Assembly (NCBI GenBank): GCA_021823425.1
Contig: JAKANX010000060.1
Coordinates: 1-6,516 of the forward strand
Length of the DNA stretch: 6,516 nt
Origin: Microcaldota archaeon
Lineage (GTDB): Archaea > Micrarchaeota > Micrarchaeia > Anstonellales > Bilamarchaeaceae
Reading direction: 5' to 3'
Shown here: positions 1 to 5,348 of the stretch, in pieces
How positions within the stretch are numbered: the first letter of the stretch is position 1
Layout: each line of letters starts with the position of its first letter
Notes under the pieces: generated by a model
Database searches by the model: none
The model's input: the letters and a program-made list of their open reading frames with translations, nothing else
Told to the model about the DNA's origin: nothing
Program-made: the position numbers and the translations under genes

Positions 1-9
1 TTCCGATCT
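1..9. other. Residual Illumina adapter sequence at the contig end
   Basis: The first nine bases, TTCCGATCT, equal the 3' end of the common Illumina adapter arm (GCTCTTCCGATCT); the minus strand accordingly ends in AGATCGGAA. They sit exactly at the sequence edge, where untrimmed adapter is expected. They also interrupt the conserved rpoA1 reading frame with a stop. Reliable genomic sequence probably begins at about base 10. A genuine nine-base match by chance is possible but unlikely at this position. Confidence 0.85.
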
Positions 10-1195
10 AAATCGGAATAGTAAGTTCCTCGGCAATCTCCTTGGGTATTCCAACCTGCGCGATGGAGAGCATCGGATCGGGGGAAATGACAGTACGGGC
101 GGAGAAGTTCACGCGCTTTCCGCTCAGGTTGTACCTGAACCTTCCCTCCTTTCCCTTGAGCCTCTGCGCGAGAGTCTTGAGGGGCCTTCCGCTCCTGTGC
201 CTCGCGGGCGGTATGTTCGCGGTCTCGTTGTCGAAGAACGTCGTGCAGTGGTACTGCAGCAGTTCCCACAGGTCCTCTATTATTAGCTGGGGCGCTCCCG
301 CGTTTATGTTCGCCTCGAGCTTCTGGTTAATCCTGATTATGTCGACCAATTTGTGAGTCAAATCGTCTTCGCTCCTCTCGCCTGTCTCGAGCGTGATGCT
401 AGGCCTCACGTTCACCGGCGGAACGGGCAACGCGCCCAATACCATCCATTCGGGCCTCGCGTAAACCGGGTCGAAGCCCAGCCTGCGCACGTCATCGTCG
501 CTTATTCCGGAGAGCAGGTCCCTTATCTCGCTGGGAAGCAGCTCCTCCTTGTCCCTGTAGAATGCAGTGGGCTTGAGGTATTTGTATTCCGGAAGCTCCA
601 TCTGGCAGTGCGGGCACTTCTTCTTTCCGCCCTTCTTTTCCTTGGGCTTCTTCTCCGCCTTTGCGGCTGCGGCTTTCTCGGCCTTCTCCGCCTTCTCCTT
701 CTCGGCCTTCTGCTTCTTCTCGGCCTCCACTTCGGCGGACGCGTGCTCCACGTCACCTACTGCGCCTTCCTTCACGTCCGCGAGGTGCGGCGCCGCGTCG
801 GCCTTGATGTCCTCCTCCGCCTCCTCCTTTTCCACGATTGCGATTATGGGCTTGTTAGCCACGAGCTTTTTGCAGTGCGGGCAGGTCGCCTTGAGTATCG
901 CATAGATGTGCTTCCCGAATTCAACGTGCACTATCGGGCGCACCAAGTCTATGTGGCCGAAGTGGCCAGGGCATTCCTTTGCCCTTCCGCCGCAGGTCTT
1001 GCACCGCAGCCCCGGGTCAACTACGCCGAGGCGGGTGTCCACGAGGCCGCCGTCAATCGGGTAGCCGTCGTCGTCGTACGTGTCCGGCACCGTGATTTTC
1101 GCGGCGCTCATCTTGCGCACGAGCTCCGGCGAGAACAGCGAGAACTTTATCCTGTCTATAACTTTCCTCATTTCAGGGGTCATCATGGATATCAC
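8..1195 (-). CDS. rpoA1: DNA-directed RNA polymerase subunit A' (N-terminal part, cut by contig end)
   Basis: This is the N-terminal 395 residues of the archaeal beta'-like subunit, which forms the clamp and, in its missing part, the catalytic Mg site. Two zinc sites are visible. The first is C65, C68, C75, H78. The second is C105, C108, C194, C197, split by a long charged insert. Residues 250-267 match the conserved region ending in NVRPSI. Residues 335-373 hold the near-invariant GRPLKTLAQRLKGKEGRFR and NLSGKRVNFSARTVISPDP blocks. Family members are about 870-900 residues, so more than half is missing, including the NADFDGD motif. The TAG at 8-10 is formed with adapter bases and is not a real stop. 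The GTG at 1195 is preferred because GAAGGA lies nine bases upstream; ATG at 1186, 1183 or 1171 is also possible, and 1171 gives an N-terminus closer in length to homologs. It starts 16 bases after rpoB1. Confidence 0.96.
   Translation of the reverse strand: MISMMTPEMRKVIDRIKFSLFSPELVRKMSAAKITVPDTYDDDGYPIDGGLVDTRLGVVDPGLRCKTCGGRAKECPGHFGHIDLVRPIVHVEFGKHIYAILKATCPHCKKLVANKPIIAIVEKEEAEEDIKADAAPHLADVKEGAVGDVEHASAEVEAEKKQKAEKEKAEKAEKAAAAKAEKKPKEKKGGKKKCPHCQMELPEYKYLKPTAFYRDKEELLPSEIRDLLSGISDDDVRRLGFDPVYARPEWMVLGALPVPPVNVRPSITLETGERSEDDLTHKLVDIIRINQKLEANINAGAPQLIIEDLWELLQYHCTTFFDNETANIPPARHRSGRPLKTLAQRLKGKEGRFRYNLSGKRVNFSARTVISPDPMLSIAQVGIPKEIAEELTIPI
617..733 (-). repeat. Low-complexity Lys/Ala/Glu coding tract within rpoA1
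   Basis: These bases encode A' residues 155-193, almost entirely Lys, Ala and Glu. The word KAEK occurs four times (residues 163-166, 168-171, 171-174 and 179-182). The DNA shows matching repeats of TTCTCGGCC-like units on the plus strand. The tract lies between the two Cys pairs of the second zinc site and is predicted to form a charged helix or to be disordered. Repeated codons make it prone to replication slippage and to strain-level length differences. Confidence 0.8.
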
Positions 1196-1204
1196 GTTTT
1201 CAAA

Positions 1205-1210
1205 TCCTTC
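1205..1210 (-). promoter_or_regulatory. Possible ribosome binding site of rpoA1
   Basis: GAAGGA on the minus strand lies nine bases before the GTG at 1195. It is a weak SD match, but the best one near the candidate starts. It lies 18 and 21 bases from the ATGs at 1186 and 1183, which is too far, and so favours GTG. Confidence 0.45.
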
Positions 1211-1211
1211 G

Positions 1212-3035
1212 CTATGCCTTGTCCTTGAGCAGTATGCGCGGGAATATGTAGAGCGACTTTATCTCGTCGAGCAGCAGCTTGAACGCGTAGCTCATTTCAA
1301 TGGGCTCCACGCTCTCGTTTCCGCACACAGGGCATATGTCCTTGTGCTTGACGAAGTCGTGGTTGGCGACAGCGCCGCACTCTGTGCAGACGAGCTGGAC
1401 GGTCTTGTCGGACTCATCCAGCAGCCTCTCCTTTATCAGCATGCTGGCCCCGTAGCCAATCAGGCAGTCCCTTTCCATTTCCCCGAACCTGAGGCCGCCT
1501 TCGCGTGCCTTTCCTTCGGTTGGCTGGTGGGTAAGGAGCTGTATCGGGCCCCTGCTCCTCATGTGCATCTTGTTGGACACGAGGTGGTGCAGGCGCTGGT
1601 AGTAGATTGCGCCGATGAAGAGCCTTGTCTTTATCTGCTCTCCGGTCACGCCGTCGTAAAGCACTTCCTCGCCGTATTCGTCGAATCCGTGCTCCTTGAG
1701 CATCTTCATGTAGTCGTCTTCGGTGTTGCCGCTGAACGCGGTCCCGTCCATGAGCATTCCGCTGAGCGCCGCGGCCTTTCCGCCGAGCGTCTCAAGCAGG
1801 TGGCCCGCAGTCATACGCGAGGGTATCGCGTGCGGGTTCACGATGAGGTCGGGAACGATTCCGTCTTTTGTGAAGGGCATGTCCTCCTGCGGGATTACCA
1901 ATCCTACTACTCCCTTTTGCCCGTGCCTTGACGCGAACTTGTCGCCCAGCTCAGGAACCTTCACCGAGCGGATGCGCACCTTCACGAGGCGGTTGCCGCT
2001 CGGGCCTTCGGTAACGAGAACACTGTCAACCTTTCCTTTCTCCCTCGCCTTGAGGGCTAAGGAGCTTTCCCTCTTCTTTTCCTCAACTGCTCCGAAAACG
2101 GAAATTTCCTCTAGGAACCTCGGCGGGGATGTTTTTCCCACGAGCACGTCGCGCTCGTCAACCTCGGTCTCGGGCAATACGATGCCGTCTTCTCCGAGCT
2201 TCGCGTAGGCCTCCTCTCCCCTGTATCCGACCACGCTGGGGTTCGGGAGCTCTATCTTGTCCTTCTGGCCTCCGGGGTACTGCCTTTCCTCGGTTTCATA
2301 AGTCTTGAGCATCACTACCCTTCCTAACCCGCGGTCAACCGAAGAGCGGTTAATCACGATTCCGTCCGCCATGTTGTAGCCCCTAAATGAGGTCAGGGCG
2401 ACGATGAAGTTCTGCCCTGCGGCGGTGTTCTTCATGTTCAGCACGCGGTACGAATCGGTCTGCACGAGCGGCTGCTGCGGATAATACATTATATATACGC
2501 GGGTGTCGTAGCGCATCAAAAAGTTGGACGCGTAAACGCCGAGGCTCTGCTTCGCCATTGCGCAGGCCATGGTGATTCTCGGCGAGGAGTTGTGCTCCAC
2601 GTACGGAAGCACGCTCGTCGTCATCCCGAAAATGGTGAACGGGTCCAGTTCCAAGTGCGTATGTTCGGGCTTTATCCCCTCGGGCTTGAGCGCGATGTAG
2701 GTGTTTTCCTCCTCCTCCGCGTCCAAGTATTCAATCACGCCCATCTTGATCAGGTGCTGCCACGTGAGCAGGCCTCCCTTTGCCTTCTCCAGAATTTCCG
2801 GCGTGAGGCGGGACTTCCCTGCTTCTACTACTATATAGGGCTTGCGTACCCTTCCCGAATCCGAGTTGATGAATATTTCGCCGCTGCGCTTATTGTGGAA
2901 GATGTTTATCTGGTAGTTGAGCTCGTTCATCCTCCTTTTTTCCCTCAATCTCTTGACGAGGTCGTCGGCCTTGTCGTACTCTCCCACGTACTTGCCGTTC
3001 ACGTATACGGATGCCTTTTTCTTGAATTTAGCCAT
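1212..3035 (-). CDS. rpoB1: DNA-directed RNA polymerase subunit B' (C-terminal half of the beta-like subunit)
   Basis: A complete 607-residue B' subunit, the usual length for archaea with split B. With B'' it forms the protrusion, wall and part of the active site. Visible blocks are HNSSPR (148-153), with the nucleotide-contacting Arg; YYPQQPL (184-190); GYNMADG (219-225); YPGGQ (253-257); KTSPPRFLEE (301-310); GDKFASRHGQKG (364-375), with two substrate-contacting Lys; NPHAIPSRMTAGHLLE (400-415); and GGLRFGEMERD (513-523). A C-terminal zinc ribbon has C550, C553, C568 and C571, followed by the MSYAFKLLLDE anchor (581-591). One oddity is residue 223: the family has Glu in the pair Glu-Asp, while here it is Ala-Asp. 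The ATG at 3035 is chosen because AGGTGG lies five bases upstream; the in-frame GTG at 3044 overlaps that site. Only nine bases separate it from rpoB2, so the two are probably translated together. Confidence 0.97.
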   Translation of the reverse strand: MAKFKKKASVYVNGKYVGEYDKADDLVKRLREKRRMNELNYQINIFHNKRSGEIFINSDSGRVRKPYIVVEAGKSRLTPEILEKAKGGLLTWQHLIKMGVIEYLDAEEEENTYIALKPEGIKPEHTHLELDPFTIFGMTTSVLPYVEHNSSPRITMACAMAKQSLGVYASNFLMRYDTRVYIMYYPQQPLVQTDSYRVLNMKNTAAGQNFIVALTSFRGYNMADGIVINRSSVDRGLGRVVMLKTYETEERQYPGGQKDKIELPNPSVVGYRGEEAYAKLGEDGIVLPETEVDERDVLVGKTSPPRFLEEISVFGAVEEKKRESSLALKAREKGKVDSVLVTEGPSGNRLVKVRIRSVKVPELGDKFASRHGQKGVVGLVIPQEDMPFTKDGIVPDLIVNPHAIPSRMTAGHLLETLGGKAAALSGMLMDGTAFSGNTEDDYMKMLKEHGFDEYGEEVLYDGVTGEQIKTRLFIGAIYYQRLHHLVSNKMHMRSRGPIQLLTHQPTEGKAREGGLRFGEMERDCLIGYGASMLIKERLLDESDKTVQLVCTECGAVANHDFVKHKDICPVCGNESVEPIEMSYAFKLLLDEIKSLYIFPRILLKDKA

Positions 3036-3040
3036 TGTGA

Positions 3041-3046
3041 CCACCT
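3041..3046 (-). promoter_or_regulatory. Ribosome binding site of rpoB1
   Basis: AGGTGG on the minus strand lies five bases before the ATG at 3035 and overlaps the TAG stop of rpoB2 (3045-3047). It decides the rpoB1 start in favour of this ATG and indicates translational coupling of the two halves of subunit B. Confidence 0.75.
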
Positions 3047-4499
3047 ATTCCTTGACGCCGAACGTCTTCAACACCGAGATAATCTCGTCCTCGCCGGCGC
3101 CTATTGAAACTTCAGCCATTATCGAGAGGTTCTTCACGAGCGAGCAGCTCGGGCCTTCCGGCGTCTCGTTCGGGCAGATTTTCCCCCAGTGCGTTCCGTG
3201 AAGGTCGCGCGCCTTGAAGTGCGGGTGCTTCTTGGAAAGGGGCGAAATCACCCTCCTCAGATGGGAAAGGGTTGAAAGGTAGCTCGTGCGGTCTAGGAGC
3301 TGGCTCACTCCGGTCTGGCCGGCAATCCAGTTCCCCGTCGCCATCGCGTACCTTATCCTGTCCGCCATCGCGTCCTGCCTCACCAGGGTGTGCACCTGCA
3401 GCCTTCTTCCGCGGGCGTTCGCCCTGCTCGCCTGGTACACCATGTCCTTGATGAGGAACTGCAGCGCGTAATTGAAAAGCTCCTGCATCAGGTCTCCAGC
3501 GAGCTTCACGCGCTTGTTCGCGTAGTGGTCCTTGTCGTCCTGCGGCACCTTCCTGTGCGCGACCGCGGCGGATTTCTCCACCATGCGCACGATGAATTCG
3601 GCCTTCTTCTTCCTCTCGTCCTTGCTGGTTCCGATGTGGGGAAGGAGGTAGGAGTCTATGAGCGTTTCCAGCCTCGTGAGCCGGTATTCCTGCGGCTGGC
3701 CGGGCGAGAGGCGCTTGCTCAAAAGTTCGACCGCCTCCTCGCGGTTCTTGCTCTCCTCCAGCTCTATGTTGAGGAGCATGTCGTTGCGCACGCTCTCGTT
3801 CTCGCCAAACGCGTTGAGTATGTCCGAGTTGCGCTCGAAACCCAAAACGCGCAACATCTGAACAATGGGTAAGTCCGGAGGCGTGCTGGGGAATTCCACC
3901 GTGAAGATTCCCTCGCCGCTGCGCTCCACGACGCACCTTGCGCGGAAGCCCTGCCTGGTCGAGAATATTTTCGCGACCGTCGCGCCGGACTCGCGCGTAA
4001 CCATGAGCCGGTTCGGCACCAAATCCTCTATTGAAACGAGCACGCGCTCGGAGCCGTTGATGATGAAGTAGCCTCCGGGGTCGTTAGGGTCCTCGCCGTT
4101 CGCTATAAGCTCTTCCTTGGAGAGGGAGGAGAGGTAGCACAATTTTGATTTCACCATTATCGGGATTTCGCCGATGAAGACGTCCGAATAAACGGGGCGC
4201 TCCACGCCGTTGAAAATCGGGACTATTTCAAGGAAGACCGGGGCCGCGTACGTGAGGTTCCTCAGCCTCGCCTCTGCGGGAAGTATTTGCCTGTATCCGC
4301 CCTTTACCTCGTAGAAACGGGGCGGCTCTATCCTCACCTTCCCGAGCTTGAGTTCGAAGCCCTCCACGTTCGTTTTTATGCTTGGGCTCCTTCCGACAAC
4401 CTCCTGCAGCCCGAACTCCACGAACTTGTTGTAGGAATCCAGCTGCTGCTTCACGAGAGTGTTGTCCCTGAAATAAACGTCGAGCAATCCCTTTACCAT
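3045..4499 (-). CDS. rpoB2: DNA-directed RNA polymerase subunit B'' (N-terminal half of the beta-like subunit)
   Basis: A complete 484-residue B'' subunit, near the 490-500 residues usual for split archaeal B. It supplies the lobe, protrusion and fork regions. Recognisable blocks are EIPIMVKS (111-118), GGYFIINGSERVL (142-154), DKDHYANKRVKLAGDL (322-337), LLDRTSYLSTLSHLRR (401-416) and the near-invariant stretch ARDLHGTHWGKICPNETPEG (430-449), followed by LVKNL (454-458). The protein ends shortly after this, at the normal B''/B' break. The break is typical of methanogens, haloarchaea and Archaeoglobus; crenarchaea and Thermococcales have one fused B. The ATG at 4499 follows a strong SD (GGAGGT) by seven bases; the in-frame TTG at 4514 overlaps that SD and is unlikely. 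It starts 24 bases after rpoH and shows no sign of damage. Confidence 0.97.
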   Translation of the reverse strand: MVKGLLDVYFRDNTLVKQQLDSYNKFVEFGLQEVVGRSPSIKTNVEGFELKLGKVRIEPPRFYEVKGGYRQILPAEARLRNLTYAAPVFLEIVPIFNGVERPVYSDVFIGEIPIMVKSKLCYLSSLSKEELIANGEDPNDPGGYFIINGSERVLVSIEDLVPNRLMVTRESGATVAKIFSTRQGFRARCVVERSGEGIFTVEFPSTPPDLPIVQMLRVLGFERNSDILNAFGENESVRNDMLLNIELEESKNREEAVELLSKRLSPGQPQEYRLTRLETLIDSYLLPHIGTSKDERKKKAEFIVRMVEKSAAVAHRKVPQDDKDHYANKRVKLAGDLMQELFNYALQFLIKDMVYQASRANARGRRLQVHTLVRQDAMADRIRYAMATGNWIAGQTGVSQLLDRTSYLSTLSHLRRVISPLSKKHPHFKARDLHGTHWGKICPNETPEGPSCSLVKNLSIMAEVSIGAGEDEIISVLKTFGVKE

Positions 4500-4506
4500 G
4501 CAATCA

Positions 4507-4512
4507 ACCTCC
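4507..4512 (-). promoter_or_regulatory. Ribosome binding site of rpoB2
   Basis: GGAGGT on the minus strand, continuing as GGAGGTTGAT, is close to the full SD complement. It lies seven bases before the ATG at 4499. It is the strongest SD in the operon and rules out the overlapping TTG at 4514 as the start. Confidence 0.85.
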
Positions 4513-4523
4513 AAAAATCCGCT

Positions 4524-4778
4524 CTAAATGACCAGCCTGAAGTAGCTGTACTTGGCAGTCGGGTCCTCCCGCTCAATCTTCACGACGTCGCCGGCCTTCG
4601 CGCCGAGCCTTTTCGCGGCGGGGTCGCTGGCCTTTATCTTGGGAAGATTGTGCTCCGGAATATTGTATTTCTTAAGAAGGCTCTTCTTTTCCGATTCGGA
4701 AATTATTTCCATTTTTGGGACTAAAAAATGTCCAGAGATATCCAATACTACGTCTGATTTTTGTTTTTTCTTGGCCAA
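4524..4778 (-). CDS. rpoH: DNA-directed RNA polymerase subunit H
   Basis: Archaeal RpoH, homologous to the C-terminal domain of eukaryotic RPB5, which binds the A' jaw side of the polymerase. The 84 residues fit the family length of about 75-85. Diagnostic features are LVPKMEI (19-25), the helix SEKKSLLKKYNI (29-40), LPKIKASDPAAKRLGAKAGD (45-64) with the conserved ASDP and GAK.GD words, VVKI.R, and the C-terminal FRLVI. The N-terminus has a short basic lead, MAKKKQK. The start is taken as TTG at 4778 because GGTGGTG lies just upstream and the length then fits the family; a TTG at 4799 would add seven unrelated residues. It is the first gene of the operon, behind the only clear promoter in the window. 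rpoH before rpoB2 is the standard archaeal order. Confidence 0.96.
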   Translation of the reverse strand: MAKKKQKSDVVLDISGHFLVPKMEIISESEKKSLLKKYNIPEHNLPKIKASDPAAKRLGAKAGDVVKIEREDPTAKYSYFRLVI

Positions 4779-4780
4779 GG

Positions 4781-4787
4781 CACCACC
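4781..4787 (-). promoter_or_regulatory. Ribosome binding site of rpoH
   Basis: GGTGGTG on the minus strand lies two bases before the TTG at 4778, or five if the first GGTG is the pairing unit. It matches the GGTG part of the archaeal SD. It supports a TTG start for rpoH over the upstream TTG at 4799. Confidence 0.55.
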
Positions 4788-4798
4788 AGCAGTCAGCA

Positions 4799-4809
4799 AT
4801 TAGGCTAAT
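4799..4809 (-). other. Short palindrome in the rpoH leader
   Basis: ATTAGCCTAAT is a perfect inverted repeat of five bases around a central C. It lies between the predicted transcription start and the rpoH SD, where a repressor could sit. Five-base arms occur often by chance, so this is only a candidate operator. Confidence 0.2.
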
Positions 4810-4834
4810 CAGGTAGGATGAATATAATTGGAAA

Positions 4835-4854
4835 TATTTATAAATGTATATAAA
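4835..4854 (-). promoter_or_regulatory. Archaeal promoter of the rpo operon (two overlapping TATA-like elements)
   Basis: On the minus strand, TTTATATA (4847-4854) is a close match to the archaeal TATA box, and ATTTATAAATA (4835-4845) is a second, overlapping candidate. Starts about 25 bases downstream of each would fall near 4825 and 4814, where adenines occur, giving a leader of roughly 35-50 bases before rpoH. The bases just upstream of the first box are CCCCAC, a poor BRE. This AT-rich island lies in an otherwise GC-rich window, between a terminator and the first rpo gene. Confidence 0.75.
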
Positions 4855-4868
4855 GTGGGGCCGGAGCC

Positions 4869-4900
4869 AAAAACCCGCGCTTTCCGGGCCGGAATCCGCG
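4869..4900 (-). terminator. Hairpin plus T-tract terminator after the membrane-protein genes
   Basis: The minus strand carries CGCG-GA-TTCCG-GCC-CGGAA-AG-CGCG (4900-4876): two stems, a 2x2 internal loop and a three-base loop. It is followed by GG and then TTTTT (4873-4869). It begins 21 bases after the stop of the short membrane gene and ends 14 bases before the rpoH TATA box, so it probably separates the two transcription units. Archaeal termination depends mainly on the T-tract, so the hairpin's contribution is uncertain. Confidence 0.6.
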
Positions 4901-4921
4901 TCCGTGCGCGATTATGGAAAT

Positions 4922-5347
4922 TCAATCCCTCCTGCCCACGATTATCCGGTCGTCCCCGTGCACGAGATGGCCGGGCAGGGTCACGTGGTAAATAGATTCC
5001 TTGTCCGAGCTGAACGAAGCCCGTCCCTTGCGGTCCGTTGTGAGCGCGCGCTCGCCGCCCTCTTCGGACGCGAGGAACACGGTGGCGTTCTGGAGGGGCT
5101 TGCCGGAATCCCTGAACTTGAGCGAAAAATTTACGGTGTCGCCGGTGCGGAACGGCCCGCCCTTCCCGATTTCCAGCAGCACGAGCTTCTTCTTCACGAA
5201 CAGCGCGATTATGGAGTTGCGCAGGTAAATCGCGGCCGTGAGCGCGCCCGCGACGAGGAGGACCGCGAGCACGAGCCCGGCGTCTTCAGCGGGGTCGCCT
5301 GCCCATGCGTTTGCGATAGATGCTGCGAATGCAAGAGGCAGGGGCAA
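4922..5347 (-). CDS. Short membrane-anchored paralog of the upstream surface protein
   Basis: Function unknown. The 141 residues comprise a hydrophobic, signal-like N-terminus (2-16, ending ANAWA), a short acidic linker, one membrane segment (about 24-41) and the basic motif RNSIIALFVKKKLVLLE (43-59). A C-terminal beta-rich domain (about 60-141) carries RTGDTVNFSLKFRD, TTDRKGRASF and HGDDRIIV. From residue 20 on it aligns end to end with the C-terminus of the preceding gene, with one short indel. Negative residues before the membrane segment and RN/KKK after it predict N-outside, C-inside. The start is TTG at 5347: AGAGGGA lies five bases upstream, the frame is closed by a stop at 5363-5365, and no ATG in frame fits. 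The start follows the upstream stop by one base, so the pair is probably translationally coupled. It may be a truncated duplicate that remains expressed. Confidence 0.75.
   Translation of the reverse strand: MPLPLAFAASIANAWAGDPAEDAGLVLAVLLVAGALTAAIYLRNSIIALFVKKKLVLLEIGKGGPFRTGDTVNFSLKFRDSGKPLQNATVFLASEEGGERALTTDRKGRASFSSDKESIYHVTLPGHLVHGDDRIIVGRRD
5184..5223 (-). repeat. 40-bp direct repeat, copy 1 (short paralog)
   Basis: This 40-base block matches 5608-5647 at 39 of 40 positions; the one difference is C versus T at base nine. It encodes the end of the membrane segment and the basic RNSIIALFVKKKL motif. The flanks are much more diverged. Confidence 0.85.
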
Positions 5348-5348
5348 G

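Noticed and set aside
617..733. Repeated units in rpoA1 as a CRISPR or mobile repeat
   Set aside because: The units are short, in frame and encode a Lys/Ala/Glu tract, with no spacer structure or flanking repeats.
8..1195. A naturally truncated or split rpoA1
   Set aside because: Known archaeal A'/A'' splits fall much later in the subunit, and here the stop codon contains adapter bases at the contig edge.
353..1931. Long plus-strand open frames at 353-1228 and 1080-1931
   Set aside because: They lie antisense to rpoA1 and rpoB1, encode biased Leu/Arg/Val/His-rich sequence without recognisable motifs, and are expected shadows of GC-rich coding sequence.
4797..4799. TTG at 4799 as the rpoH start
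   Set aside because: It would add LTAGGAL-type residues not seen in RpoH, and the SD GGTGGTG would then lie inside the gene.
4801..4925. A small gene in the gap between the short membrane gene and rpoH
   Set aside because: The only candidate start (TTG at 4925) is one base from the SD-like sequence, and the stretch is better explained by the terminator and promoter.
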